Source of the DNA: Thermosipho africanus Ob7
GTDB taxonomy: Bacteria > Thermotogota > Thermotogae > Thermotogales > Fervidobacteriaceae
Length of the DNA: 64,000 bases
Direction: 5' to 3'
NCBI RefSeq assembly: GCF_003351105.1
Contig: NZ_NKRG01000003.1
Span: 124,001 to 188,000, forward strand
A program made the translations under genes and the position numbers. Every line of letters starts with the position of its first letter. Positions within the stretch are counted from its first letter, which is position 1. This document shows, in pieces, positions 28,218 to 37,447 of the stretch. The notes under the pieces are model-generated. The model did no database searches. It had not been told where the DNA came from and saw only the letters and a list, made by a program, of their open reading frames with translations.

Positions 28218-28631
28218 TCACCTCCCAATTTGGAGAGCACTATTTATCATAGCTTTTGTAGTGTTAAATGCAGTAACGTTTGCTTCGTATGCTCTTTGAG
28301 CATTAATCATATCCACCATTTCCCTTACAACATTTACATTTGGAAGTTTAACATAACCATTTTCATCAGCATCTGGATGTGTTGGATCGTATACTATCCT
28401 AAATGGAGATTTATCCTCGTAAATTTTTTTCACAACTACTCCACCATTTTCCAATCTACCATTAATATTTCTCAAAAGTTCCTGGAATACTGGTACCTTT
28501 CTTCTATACGGCTCGCCATTTTCAGTTCGTGTTGTTTCTGAATTTGCTAGATTATTTGATATAACATCTATTCTGAGCCTTTGAGCTGACATTCCTGTTG
28601 CAGAAATCGTCATTATATTAAATTCATTCAT
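28218..28631 (-). CDS. flgC: Flagellar basal-body rod protein FlgC
   Basis: A proximal rod protein. The 137-residue sequence has the rod-family N-terminus with [20 protein letters not shown] and the FlgC-specific [17 protein letters not shown] segment followed by [24 protein letters not shown]. The ATG is preceded by GGAGGT. It lies between flgB and fliE, the common rod gene order. Confidence 0.95.
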   Translation of the reverse strand: MNEFNIMTISATGMSAQRLRIDVISNNLANSETTRTENGEPYRRKVPVFQELLRNINGRLENGGVVVKKIYEDKSPFRIVYDPTHPDADENGYVKLPNVNVVREMVDMINAQRAYEANVTAFNTTKAMINSALQIGR

Positions 28632-28642
28632 GTTTTACCTCC

Positions 28643-29026
28643 TTACCTAATATTCCTAATAACTGTATTGTATCTATCAATATTAGCGCTCATAAGCCTG
28701 GATAAAGTTTGATATCTAAGCGCATTCTTTACCATTTCTACCATTTCAATATCAATATCTACGTTATTACCATCGTTAGTTAATGAAGTATTTTTTTGAG
28801 CCTTAATAATAGGATTTACAACCTTTGGAGTTCTTTCTATATGTTTTCCTGAAGTCGTTTTTAAACTCAACTTCATTTTTGATTCATTTAACAATTCTTC
28901 AAAAACAATATATTTTCTTTTGTAATTTGGAGTTTCAGCATTAGCGATATTCTGTGAATGTATTTCCTGCCTTTTAAGTGCAACATCCATTGCCGCTTTC
29001 AATGTTGAAAAATTTGAATTGAACAT
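28643..29026 (-). CDS. flgB: Flagellar basal-body rod protein FlgB
   Basis: A proximal rod protein of 127 residues with the rod-family N-terminus (ALKRQEIHSQNIANAETPNYKRK) and the C-terminal DIEMVEMVKNALRYQTLSRLM. It precedes flgC by 11 nt. The upstream gene is a DMT transporter ending 21 nt before it, so the rod genes may depend on read-through from the promoter at 30666-30694; no separate promoter was recognised. Confidence 0.93.
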   Translation of the reverse strand: MFNSNFSTLKAAMDVALKRQEIHSQNIANAETPNYKRKYIVFEELLNESKMKLSLKTTSGKHIERTPKVVNPIIKAQKNTSLTNDGNNVDIDIEMVEMVKNALRYQTLSRLMSANIDRYNTVIRNIR

Positions 29027-29047
29027 GTCTTTACCCCCTTTTCATAG

Positions 29048-29890
29048 TTATTTTTCTACGTGTCTAAAAAAATTCCTAAAATATTTTTCGGGAATTATTG
29101 ATAATATCAAAGCAAACATTGTTAAAACCACACCAAAAATCTGTAACATATCAAGCCTTTCAGAAAGCAAAATAATTGAAAAAATAGTTGCAAATACAGG
29201 CTCGCCTACAAAAATAAGTGCAGAAGTATTACTTCCAACCACTTTTTGGTACTTTGCCTGTGCTATTAACGCATAAATCGTAGCAAAAATCGCCGTGAAT
29301 AAAGCTACACTAAATATTTTAACATCTATTTTCCACGATTGATTCAAACCAAAGAGTGAATTTAATAGTGCAACCATTAAAAATTGAGAGGTAAGCAAAT
29401 CTTTTTCGGGGCTTTTTTTAGAAAATTCTGTAACCAAAACAACATGTAACGCGTAAAGAATTGCACAAAAAAACGTTAAAATATCCCCAAAATTTATACT
29501 ATCAATACCTCCAGAAAGGAGATACTCACCTATCATAGCAATTAAAAATGAAAATATTTGTACCTTAGTGGGCTTTTCTTTTTCAATAAAATAGGAAAAA
29601 ATAGGAATTAATACTATATAAAAAGCTGTAATAAAACCACTTTTAGAAGATGTTGTTAGTGTAAGACCCCACGTTTGAGCAGCGTATGATATTCCAAGTA
29701 CTACACCTAATATTAAACCATATTTATTACCTTTTCCAAAAACAAAAAAAGATAGGACTGTTGCAATCCAAAATCTTATAGCATTGTAAGCAAAAGGAGA
29801 AATATCAACTAAAACCATCTTTTGGATGGGAAAGGTTAATCCCCAAATTAATGTAACTAACAACAGATTTACGATAGCAACTATCTTCAT
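29048..29890 (-). CDS. EamA/DMT-superfamily transporter
   Basis: The 280-residue protein has about ten hydrophobic helices in two EamA repeats. The opening IVNLLLVTLIWGLTFPIQKMVL and the second-repeat end GEPVFATIFSIILLSERLDMLQIFGVVLTM are typical of drug/metabolite exporters of this family. The substrate is unknown. It overlaps the preceding phosphatase gene by 4 nt and has GGAGGAG upstream of its ATG. Confidence 0.82.
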   Translation of the reverse strand: MKIVAIVNLLLVTLIWGLTFPIQKMVLVDISPFAYNAIRFWIATVLSFFVFGKGNKYGLILGVVLGISYAAQTWGLTLTTSSKSGFITAFYIVLIPIFSYFIEKEKPTKVQIFSFLIAMIGEYLLSGGIDSINFGDILTFFCAILYALHVVLVTEFSKKSPEKDLLTSQFLMVALLNSLFGLNQSWKIDVKIFSVALFTAIFATIYALIAQAKYQKVVGSNTSALIFVGEPVFATIFSIILLSERLDMLQIFGVVLTMFALILSIIPEKYFRNFFRHVEK

Positions 29891-30648
29891 AAATCTCCTC
29901 CTAGTTCAAAAATTGATATTTTTTCCTCATCAATTTTTTCATTAATGGCAATTAAATTATAACTTGTTTCTTTCAATTCCTGCTCGTTTTCAGGAATAAG
30001 CAAAGTAGTTAAATGGCCACCAAAAACACAACCAGTATCTATATTTATATCTACTATTTTGTCATTTATCTTTAAAAAAGAAATTTTGCCATCATATGTT
30101 GGTGTATGCCCATGAACCAGCACATAACCTTCAATTGGCTCAGCTATTCTATACCAAATATTGCTTTCAGAAAGAGGAATTTCATTTTCCATTAAAAACG
30201 AACTATAGTCACCTTTCCATCTAATTGCCTCATCTAAGGGATAATTTGAAGGTAAATTTGCATGGGAAAATAAGAATCTAACCTTTCCAAATAAAGTTTC
30301 AACATGTAAAAATTTTAGGTTCTCAAAAAAGAAAAAGTAATCTTTAATCTTTTCTATGCTCGAAAATGATTTTAAAGTATAAATGCCTCCGTTATTTTCA
30401 GACAACCAACTAGATCTACCTGTTTTTATATACCTAATCATCATATCCTCATGATTTCCCAGCAAACAAACTTTAGGCCCAATTTCAATAATTTTATCAA
30501 CAACCTCTTTTGAACTAGGACCTCTATCAATATAGTCTCCCAAAAATATATACCTTATTTTAAATTTTCCAAATTTTTTATTAATATAATCCAATAACAA
30601 ATGAAATTCATAGAAACAACCGTGTATATCAGAAAAAACAGCTATCAT
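29887..30648 (-). CDS. Metallophosphoesterase (PP1/PP2A-like or diadenosine tetraphosphatase-like)
   Basis: The 253-residue protein has the calcineurin-type metal-binding motifs FSDIHG (5-10), GDYIDRG (about 37-43), GNHED (about 67-71) and HGHTPTYDG near residue 180, plus IDTGCVFGGHLT near the end. It is a phosphatase acting on phosphoproteins or dinucleoside polyphosphates; sequence alone does not decide. It is the first gene of a minus-strand unit with the DMT transporter. Confidence 0.82.
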   Translation of the reverse strand: MIAVFSDIHGCFYEFHLLLDYINKKFGKFKIRYIFLGDYIDRGPSSKEVVDKIIEIGPKVCLLGNHEDMMIRYIKTGRSSWLSENNGGIYTLKSFSSIEKIKDYFFFFENLKFLHVETLFGKVRFLFSHANLPSNYPLDEAIRWKGDYSSFLMENEIPLSESNIWYRIAEPIEGYVLVHGHTPTYDGKISFLKINDKIVDINIDTGCVFGGHLTTLLIPENEQELKETSYNLIAINEKIDEEKISIFELGGDL

Positions 30649-30665
30649 AATTTATCACCAAAAAA

Positions 30666-30694
30666 ATTATATAATAGATATATAAAATAATCAA
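30666..30694 (-). promoter_or_regulatory. Promoter of the phosphatase/DMT/flagellar-rod unit
   Basis: On the minus strand TTGATT (30694-30689), a 17-nt spacer and TATAAT (30671-30666). The start would be near 30659, giving a leader of about 11 nt with GGTGA. A plus-strand TATAAT (30670-30675) overlaps it and may serve the divergent gene, but it lacks a good -35. Confidence 0.7.
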
Positions 30695-30709
30695 AAGGTG
30701 GTGAGAAAG

Positions 30710-31651
30710 ATGTTGGTAAAATTTGTCGGAAGCATAAAATATTTACTTGGTAAAAGTAGCATAGAAATTGATTTTAAAGGCGAAAATGATTTATTCAAGC
30801 AAATAAGTAAAAAGCTTAACAAAGAAGTTCTAATAAAAATAGACAAGGAAAATAAGAAAACTTTTTTGATAATAAATGACACACAACCGATAAAGTTATC
30901 TGTTGTAATACTGAATAATGGGGAAAATATATTGAGAAAAAGCAAAATAGAAGACGGCGAATTAGCAATTATATTACCGGTAGGTGGGGGGATAATGCTT
31001 GACATTTCAAGGCATAAAAAATTAATAAGCGGGTTAAATCTTAAAAATATAAAAATATTAGTGGCAGGGGCTGGAGGTTTAGGATCTACCGTCCTAAATA
31101 ATCTTGTAAGATTAGGCTTTGAAAACATAATTATTTACGATCCTAAAATGATAGATCCTCCAGACCTAAACAGACAAATTCTTTATAACCAAGAAGATCT
31201 ATATCAAAACAAAGCATTCACAGCATTGAAAAAACTTAAAAAAATAAACCCAAATTGCAATATTAAAGCAATAGATAAAGCTCTTCCTTCCCACTTTAAT
31301 GAAAAAGTAGATATTGCTTTTGATTGTATGGACAATATTGAGGGCCGATTAGTTTTGGAAAAAATCTGCAAAAAACTACAAATACCAATGATACATGGAG
31401 CCGTCCAAGAATTTTCTGGACAGGTTACGGTAATAGTACCTGGAATTACAAAATCTCTTTTAGATATATACGAAGGATTTGACATTCAAAAAACTCCAGA
31501 GGTATTTCCTCCAACAGTTCTTGTAACTGCATCAATTCAAGTTTCTGAAGCTATCAAAATTCTTAAAGATGATTTTAAAAATGCATTGGTTAATAAAATT
31601 CTCTTTTTTAATCTGTTATATAACGACTTTGAAATTCTACAACTAAATTAA
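30710..31651 (+). CDS. MoaD-like domain fused to ThiF/MoeB-type adenylyltransferase (E1-like)
   Basis: The 313-residue protein is a two-domain fusion. Residues 1-94 have the MoaD/ThiS beta-grasp pattern ending in EDGELAIILPVGGG, matching the MoaD C-terminus (DGDEVAxxPPVxGG). Residues 110-313 are a ThiF/MoeB/HesA E1 domain with the ATP-binding VAGAGGLGSTVLNNL, the DLNRQILY arginine motif, DCMDN and an IHGAVQEFSGQVTV segment. MoeB activates MoaD by C-terminal adenylation for molybdopterin or tungstopterin sulfur insertion. Here the diglycine is internal and the usual structural CxxC zinc pairs are absent. The ATG at 30710 has AAGGTGGTGA upstream. No moaE lies nearby. Confidence 0.75.
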   Translation: MLVKFVGSIKYLLGKSSIEIDFKGENDLFKQISKKLNKEVLIKIDKENKKTFLIINDTQPIKLSVVILNNGENILRKSKIEDGELAIILPVGGGIMLDISRHKKLISGLNLKNIKILVAGAGGLGSTVLNNLVRLGFENIIIYDPKMIDPPDLNRQILYNQEDLYQNKAFTALKKLKKINPNCNIKAIDKALPSHFNEKVDIAFDCMDNIEGRLVLEKICKKLQIPMIHGAVQEFSGQVTVIVPGITKSLLDIYEGFDIQKTPEVFPPTVLVTASIQVSEAIKILKDDFKNALVNKILFFNLLYNDFEILQLN

Positions 31652-31691
31652 AAGTGTGTTAGAATAGATAATATAAAGGAGGTTGTTAACT

Positions 31692-32741
31692 TTGGGATAT
31701 GGAAAACTAATCTTCATGCTTGGTAATTTATTTACAATTCAAAGGTGGAATAACAAACCTGCAATTGTTAAATTTTCCGAAGCTGATAATGCATACACTA
31801 CCTTGCTAATATCATTTGCGTTAAGAGACTACTACAAATTAGATATTGAACCTTCTTTAAAATGGCGATTGAATAGAATACTTCCTAAGCTCGTACTCTC
31901 AGACGTTTCACTTGAATTAAAAGAAAGAATAGAAAGATTATCACCAGATGTCTGGGAAAAAGTGAGAGAAAAAGCTTTCTTAGAGCTATATAATATAGTT
32001 GACCAAAGCTCTATTACAAATATAACTTCAGAAGAATTTGACCCAATCGACAAATTTTCTGATATCTCAACAAGTCTTTTTGAAGCAAAGGTCAACGGAA
32101 AAGTTTTCGATTTTAACAAGCCAATAAAGGAACTTGAAGAAAAGCTCCAACCATATTTAAAAAATTTCTCTGAAGTTTCCGATATACCTAAATTAATATT
32201 TTCAATAGCCTTAAACATGATTTCAATGACAAGATGGAATAGAATGTACAGAAACATAAAGTCCACAGTTGCAGGTCATTCTTTTGTGGTTACAACAATT
32301 GCATATATTATCTCTGTACAACTTGGTCTTAGTAAAGATAAAAAAGAAGAGGTGATAAAAAAGGCACTTCTTCATGACCTTCCTGAAGCTTTTACAGGAG
32401 ATGTAATAACTCCAACAAAAAAGAAAACCCCAGAACTTGATTCTCTTGTCTCTTTAGTTGAAAAACAAATGTTTAATGAATGGGTTAAAGAAAATAAATC
32501 ACTTAGTCACTTAGAAAAATATGAAGATTTTGCAGCTGAACCATTTTCAGGAGATACTGGAAAAATAGTAAGGACAGCCGATCTTTTTGCTGCTTTACTT
32601 GAATGTGCTCTTGAAATTTTTTCTGGAAATAAGGAAAAATTATTCCAAAGTGTATTTTTCGACTTAAAAAAGACTTTGAAAAAATTTAATGAAATTGATC
32701 TCGGCCAATGGATTGACGAAATCGAAGAAATTGTTTTTTAG
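31692..32741 (+). CDS. HD-domain phosphohydrolase, YfbR-like
   Basis: The 349-residue protein has a C-terminal HD domain (about 190-345): VAGHSFVVTTIAYIIS, ALLHDLPEAFTGD and KIVRTADLFAALLE give the metal ligands H, HD and D of the HD superfamily. The arrangement resembles YfbR-like 5'-deoxynucleotidases. The N-terminal half (FSEADNAYTTLLISFALRDYYKL) looks like an eroded copy of the same fold. The start is taken as TTG 31692, which is 9 nt from GGAGG; an earlier TTG at 31683 directly abuts the ribosome site. The substrate is unknown. Confidence 0.72.
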   Translation: MGYGKLIFMLGNLFTIQRWNNKPAIVKFSEADNAYTTLLISFALRDYYKLDIEPSLKWRLNRILPKLVLSDVSLELKERIERLSPDVWEKVREKAFLELYNIVDQSSITNITSEEFDPIDKFSDISTSLFEAKVNGKVFDFNKPIKELEEKLQPYLKNFSEVSDIPKLIFSIALNMISMTRWNRMYRNIKSTVAGHSFVVTTIAYIISVQLGLSKDKKEEVIKKALLHDLPEAFTGDVITPTKKKTPELDSLVSLVEKQMFNEWVKENKSLSHLEKYEDFAAEPFSGDTGKIVRTADLFAALLECALEIFSGNKEKLFQSVFFDLKKTLKKFNEIDLGQWIDEIEEIVF

Positions 32742-32757
32742 TTAGGGGGGAGCTCTC

Positions 32758-33366
32758 TTGTTTAACTTAAAAATCTTTAAATCTGGAATTGTTTTTTACA
32801 TTGATAAATATGAAAAATTAGACACATTATTTAAAGAGATCGACAATAAAATGCATGATATAAGGCAGTTTTTTGATGATAGTGAAAAAATAATGATCAA
32901 AATTGAAAATTTTAAGGAAAAGATTAATGATATTCCTAAGATAATTGAAAAATTTGAAAGTTATAATCTAAAAGTTAAAGGAATATTGACTGAATATTAT
33001 GATGAAAAAGAAACTCCAATAAAAAGAGAAGAAGATAAAGAAACAACGTTAATTATAATTAAAAATATAAGATCGGGTCAAAAACTAAATCACACAGGCC
33101 ATTTAATAATTGTAGGTAATGTACATTCGGGTTCTGAAATAACTGCAAATGGTTCTATCGTAATTTTTGGCCAATGTAGTGGAGTTGTACGTGCAGGTAT
33201 TAAGATTAAGCCTTCATATGTTCTTGCACTTTCAATGAACACTCCTCTAGTTCAAATTGGAGAAGTAAAACATCAGGTAAACAATAATTATAAAAATCCA
33301 GTCTTTATTTATGAAAAAGGCGGAAAATTATTTTTTGATGAGTTTAAAAAGGAGGAAGAATTGTGA
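32758..33366 (+). CDS. minC: Septum-site determining protein MinC-like
   Basis: MinC inhibits FtsZ assembly away from mid-cell. The 202-residue protein has an N-terminal alpha/beta domain (1-85) and the C-terminal beta-helix of Min[47 protein letters not shown] and the C-terminal EYVKHQ-like portion. The TTG start has GGGGGGAG upstream. It overlaps secA by 4 nt. No minD or minE is adjacent, unlike the usual minCD pair. The length (about 200) is normal for Thermotogae MinC. Confidence 0.78.
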   Translation: MFNLKIFKSGIVFYIDKYEKLDTLFKEIDNKMHDIRQFFDDSEKIMIKIENFKEKINDIPKIIEKFESYNLKVKGILTEYYDEKETPIKREEDKETTLIIIKNIRSGQKLNHTGHLIIVGNVHSGSEITANGSIVIFGQCSGVVRAGIKIKPSYVLALSMNTPLVQIGEVKHQVNNNYKNPVFIYEKGGKLFFDEFKKEEEL

Positions 33367-35933
33367 AATTATTCGACAAAAATGAAAGGGTTATAAAAAA
33401 ATATTGGAAAAAAGTAAATAAAATAAACAAGATAAACCTTGAAAGTAAAAATTTAACCGAATTAATTAATTCCTTGAAAACAATTAAAGAAAATATTACT
33501 CCTGAAAATATTGACGAATATATTCCAGAAGTTTTTGCAATAGTAAGAGAAGTATCCAAACGAGTAATTGGATTAAGACCATTTGATGTACAACTTATAG
33601 GTGCAATGGTTCTTCATGAGGGAAAAGTTGCAGAAATGAAAACAGGTGAAGGAAAAACTCTAGTTGCAACTATGCCAGTTGTATTAAATGCACTACTTGG
33701 AAAAGGCGTTCACCTTGTAACTGTAAACGATTATCTTGCAAAAAGAGACGCCATGTGGATGGGACCTATATATCTTGCTTTGGGACTTAGAGTAGGTGTT
33801 ATAAATACACAAAACAAGTCATATGAAGTTATTTGGAAAAATGAAGAACTTGCAAAAAAGGCGTTAAATGAAAATTTGAGTGTTTGGCCTCAAGGTTTTA
33901 ATGGAGAATTTCTTGAAGATGAAGCCAAAAATAAAGAAGCAGTAGAAGCTTATCAGGTTGAATTGAAGGAAATCAGCAGAAAAGAAGCATATGAGTGTGA
34001 TATAACATACGGAACAAATACAGAGTTTGGGTTTGACTACTTAAGAGACAATCTTGTAATAGACCTGGAAGATAGAGTTCAAAGAGGACATTTTTATGCA
34101 ATAGTGGACGAAGTAGATAGCATCCTTATAGACGAGGCAAGAACTCCTTTAATAATAAGTGGTCCATCAAAAACAAAAGCTTCAGATTATATTCGCTTCA
34201 ATCAAATTGCTAAAAAACTCGTAAAAGACAAGCATTTTACTATAGACGAGCAGAAAAAATCTGTAATATTAACAGACGAAGGTATAGAATATATAGAAAA
34301 ACTTTTAAATATAGAAAATCTCTATGATCCTGAACACGTGAATAAAATGTATTTCTTATTAAATGCTTTAAAAGCACATTACCTGTTTAAAAAAGATGTA
34401 GATTATATTATTCATAACGGTGAGATTGTAATAGTAGACGAATTCACAGGTAGACTTCTTCCAGGAAGAAGATACAGTGGAGGACTTCACCAAGCTATTG
34501 AAGCAAAAGAAGGAGTTAAAATCAAAGAAGAGTCGGTTACTTATGCAACTATAACATACCAGAATTACTTTAGAATGTATGAAAAACTTTCCGGTATGAC
34601 AGGAACTGCTAAAACAGAGGAAGAAGAATTTAAACAAATATACGGTATGGAAGTAGTTGTTATCCCAACTCACAAACCAATGATCAGAATAGATAGAGAC
34701 GATTTAATTTACAGAACAGAAGACGAAAAATTTGAGGCAGTAGTAAAAGAAATAAAAAAACGCTATGAAAAAGGGCAACCTGTTTTAGTAGGTACAACAT
34801 CCATTGAAAAAAGCGAAAGATTGAGTAAAATGCTAAGCAAAGAAAAAATACCTCACAACGTTTTAAATGCAAAACATCATGAAAAGGAAGCTCAAATCGT
34901 TGCATTAGCTGGTCAAAAAGGTTCAGTTACAATTGCAACTAATATGGCTGGTAGGGGGACAGACATTAAATTAGGCCCCGGTGTAAAGGAATTAGGCGGG
35001 TTACTTATAATTGGAACTGAAAGACATGAAAGTAGAAGGATAGACAACCAACTTAGAGGTAGAGCTGGAAGACAAGGTGACCCAGGTGAATCTATATTCT
35101 TCTTGTCCTTAGAAGATGATATTATAAGAATATTTGGTGGAGAAAAACTTGAAAAAATAATGAATCTAGTAAAAATTGAAAAAGGTGAGCCAATATATCA
35201 TCCTATGCTTACAAAATTAATAGAAAGGGTCCAAAAAAAGGTTGAAAGTATAAATTTTGGAATAAGAAAAAATTTACTTCAAATGGATACTGTTTTGGAT
35301 ACACAAAGACGAGCAATATATAGCTATAGAGAATATCTACTTTCAGGAAATATCGATGAACACTTCAACGATGCAATAGATGATTTTATTGAAAGAAGGC
35401 TCGAAGAATTTTGTGAAAAAGGCGTTTGTAATGTAGAAGAAATAAAAGAATCTTTAAAAATATTAAATATTAGCCTTGATAAACTGCCTGATACTAGAAA
35501 TGAACTTAAAGAATATCTAAAAAATCTTTTAATGGAAAAATTTGAAAATAAAAAGAAAGAATTGGGAGAAGATTTCCCAAAAATTGGAAAGTTCATAGCA
35601 TTGCGTGTAATAGATGAGAATTGGAGGCAGTACCTTGAAGAAGTTGAACACGTAAAAGAAGCAGTAAGCCTTAGAGCGTATGGACAAAAAGATCCAATCT
35701 TGGAATTTAAAAAGGAAACATTTAGAATGTTTGATGAGATGATGGCTAAAATATTTGAGCAAACTATAATTTATACTTTAAACATTAGAAAAATCACTGA
35801 TGAAGCCGAAAAAGAGTCAGAAAACGAGCTGAAAAAAATAAATACCCAACACGATGAATTTACACTTGTAAACAGAAAAGAGAGAAGAGTTGCAGAAAAG
35901 AAAGGAAAAAAGAAATTAAAGGTCAAGAGGTGA
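33363..35933 (+). CDS. secA: Preprotein translocase ATPase SecA
   Basis: The motor of the Sec export pathway. The 856-residue protein has Walker [12 protein letters not shown], the preprotein-binding region, [17 protein letters not shown], the second helicase half with [13 protein letters not shown] and [13 protein letters not shown], and the helical scaffold and wing domains. The C-terminal zinc-binding tail found in many SecAs is missing; it ends in a basic [11 protein letters not shown] stretch, as in other Thermotogae. The GTG start has GGAGG about 8 nt upstream and overlaps minC. Confidence 0.97.
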   Translation: MKLFDKNERVIKKYWKKVNKINKINLESKNLTELINSLKTIKENITPENIDEYIPEVFAIVREVSKRVIGLRPFDVQLIGAMVLHEGKVAEMKTGEGKTLVATMPVVLNALLGKGVHLVTVNDYLAKRDAMWMGPIYLALGLRVGVINTQNKSYEVIWKNEELAKKALNENLSVWPQGFNGEFLEDEAKNKEAVEAYQVELKEISRKEAYECDITYGTNTEFGFDYLRDNLVIDLEDRVQRGHFYAIVDEVDSILIDEARTPLIISGPSKTKASDYIRFNQIAKKLVKDKHFTIDEQKKSVILTDEGIEYIEKLLNIENLYDPEHVNKMYFLLNALKAHYLFKKDVDYIIHNGEIVIVDEFTGRLLPGRRYSGGLHQAIEAKEGVKIKEESVTYATITYQNYFRMYEKLSGMTGTAKTEEEEFKQIYGMEVVVIPTHKPMIRIDRDDLIYRTEDEKFEAVVKEIKKRYEKGQPVLVGTTSIEKSERLSKMLSKEKIPHNVLNAKHHEKEAQIVALAGQKGSVTIATNMAGRGTDIKLGPGVKELGGLLIIGTERHESRRIDNQLRGRAGRQGDPGESIFFLSLEDDIIRIFGGEKLEKIMNLVKIEKGEPIYHPMLTKLIERVQKKVESINFGIRKNLLQMDTVLDTQRRAIYSYREYLLSGNIDEHFNDAIDDFIERRLEEFCEKGVCNVEEIKESLKILNISLDKLPDTRNELKEYLKNLLMEKFENKKKELGEDFPKIGKFIALRVIDENWRQYLEEVEHVKEAVSLRAYGQKDPILEFKKETFRMFDEMMAKIFEQTIIYTLNIRKITDEAEKESENELKKINTQHDEFTLVNRKERRVAEKKGKKKLKVKR

Positions 35934-35937
35934 AATA

Positions 35938-36657
35938 ATGAAAATCCAGGGAATTATTTTTACAACTAATGAAGTACCTAGAAAACTTTATAAGCTAAAA
36001 AGTGGAAAAGTACGTGAGTTAAAAAAATCTGGACCTGTAATATTGAACCCTGGTGATTATATAGCAATTGCCGAATATTTACTGGAAATTCCTCTTTTTG
36101 GCGATGTCTCTGCTATCGAAGAATCGGAAATTGAAGAGGTAGAATTATCAGATGAATTTGAAAATATTTTAAAAAGATTAATAGAATTAAGAAAGAATAA
36201 AAATGCTGAAGAAAATTTCTCTTTAGAAGACTTCGTAATTGACGAGGAGAATATTGATAACGTAATAGAAGAAGTAGAAACGCTTTTGTCACTTACTTCA
36301 GATAATCTACCCGATGATGAAGAAGCAGCTATAAATCTAATTGAATCAATAGATGATTCAAAAATGATTACAAAAGTAAATTATATAAAAAGTTTTTTCA
36401 AAAAATTCCCAGACTCAAAACTTGGCGGAGAGCTTATATTGGATACTGCAAAGAAAGTTTATTCCACACTTGGAGATAGATATATAGCAAAACTACTTTG
36501 CAAGAAAATAATTTTACATTATTCAGATGATTTAAATTTATGCCTCAATGCACTAAATTTATTAGCACTTGTTTACAAAGAAGAAGGAAATGTAATGTGG
36601 CTTACTTATTCGGAAATTGCCAAGCATGTTGAGGTGATGTTAAATGAAAACAAATGA
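35938..36657 (+). CDS. Protein with degenerate cyclic-nucleotide-binding-like N-terminus
   Basis: This 239-residue protein has no recognised name. The first 75 residues (YKLKSGKVRELKKSGPVILNPGDYIAIAEYLLEIPLFGDVSAIEESEIEEVE) follow the cNMP-binding beta-roll, including the PGD turn and the GxxxAxE stretch, but lack the full phosphate-binding cassette. The rest is acidic and helical, with a possible TPR-like C-terminal part (YIKSFFKKFPDSKLGGELILDTAKKVY). It starts 4 nt after secA and overlaps the next gene by 14 nt. Confidence 0.6.
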   Translation: MKIQGIIFTTNEVPRKLYKLKSGKVRELKKSGPVILNPGDYIAIAEYLLEIPLFGDVSAIEESEIEEVELSDEFENILKRLIELRKNKNAEENFSLEDFVIDEENIDNVIEEVETLLSLTSDNLPDDEEAAINLIESIDDSKMITKVNYIKSFFKKFPDSKLGGELILDTAKKVYSTLGDRYIAKLLCKKIILHYSDDLNLCLNALNLLALVYKEEGNVMWLTYSEIAKHVEVMLNENK

Positions 36658-36961
36658 GATAAAAAAAGGAGAAAAAATATTTGAGGAAGGTCAAGAGGCA
36701 AATTCAGTTTATTTAATAAAGTCTGGTGAAGTAGTAGTAAAATTTGGTCAATTAGAAGAAAAACTCGAAAAAAATGACGTTATTGGAATTGAGTCACTAA
36801 TTAATGAAAATTATACAGAGAGTGCAATTGCTCATACAGATGTAAAATTAACCGAATTAACTCCCGAAGAGTTTAAAGAATTATATAGTGGCACAGATGT
36901 TGAAAAAAAAGCTATTAAATCATTTACTAAAAGGACTATGAAGCTGCTTGGCTGGCTTTAA
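36644..36961 (+). CDS. Small cyclic-nucleotide-binding-domain protein
   Basis: The 105-residue protein is a single cNMP-binding-like beta-roll: KKGEKIFEEGQEANSVYLIKSGEVVV, KNDVIGIESLINENYTESAIAHTDVKLTELTPEEF. There is no DNA-binding helix-turn-helix, so it is not a CRP/FNR regulator. The arginine of the phosphate-binding cassette is not evident. It pairs with the preceding gene, which has a similar fold, and may form a heteromer with it. The function is unknown. Confidence 0.7.
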   Translation: MKTNEIKKGEKIFEEGQEANSVYLIKSGEVVVKFGQLEEKLEKNDVIGIESLINENYTESAIAHTDVKLTELTPEEFKELYSGTDVEKKAIKSFTKRTMKLLGWL

Positions 36962-36977
36962 TCGTAATTTTCTATAT

Positions 36978-37006
36978 TTGATTAACCACCTTGGCAATGT
37001 TAAAAT
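36978..37006 (+). promoter_or_regulatory. Candidate promoter of the methylmalonyl-CoA module
   Basis: TTGATT (36978-36983), a 17-nt spacer and TAAAAT (37001-37006). The start would fall near 37013, leaving a leader of about 13 nt with GGAGGTG before the TTG at 37026. No cobalamin riboswitch fold is seen. Confidence 0.55.
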
Positions 37007-37025
37007 TTTAGCGGAGGTGATGATT

Positions 37026-37433
37026 TTGAAATCAAATAAAATAGATCATATTGGCATAGCAGTAAAAAATGCCAAAGAAAGATTAAAACTTTACAAAGAT
37101 TTTCTTGGGCTTGAAGTTAGTGGAGAAGAAGAACTACCAGAAAGAGGATTAAAAGTATACTTTGTAAAAATTGGTGAAACAAGATTTGAACTGCTCGAAC
37201 CTCTTAATGAAAATTCTGAAATTTCATCATTTTTAGAGAAAAAAGCTGAAGGAATTCACCATGTAGCTATTAATGTAACAGGCATTGATGAAGCTGTAGA
37301 ACTTGCCAAAAATCTTGGTTTTAAACCACTTTCAGATGAGCCAAAAAAAGGTGCTGGAGGAACCAAAGTACTGTTCTTACATCCAAAAACAACTGGTGGC
37401 GTGTTGTTAGAATTAGTTGAAGGAAATCACTAA
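37026..37433 (+). CDS. mce: Methylmalonyl-CoA epimerase
   Basis: Interconverts (R)- and (S)-methylmalonyl-CoA. The 135-residue protein is a vicinal-oxygen-chelate fold with the metal histidines in KIDHIGIAVKN and IHHVAINV and the glutamates in ELLEPL and VLLELVEG. The ATG at 37020 has no spacing to the ribosome site GGAGGTG; the TTG at 37026 has 6 nt and is chosen. It starts the methylmalonyl-CoA cassette. Confidence 0.9.
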   Translation: MKSNKIDHIGIAVKNAKERLKLYKDFLGLEVSGEEELPERGLKVYFVKIGETRFELLEPLNENSEISSFLEKKAEGIHHVAINVTGIDEAVELAKNLGFKPLSDEPKKGAGGTKVLFLHPKTTGGVLLELVEGNH

Positions 37434-37447
37434 AAGGAGGAAAAACG

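Noticed and set aside
36961-37025. Cobalamin riboswitch before the B12-dependent mutase module
   Set aside because: The region is only 65 nt and shows no B12 box; a promoter-like pair explains it better.
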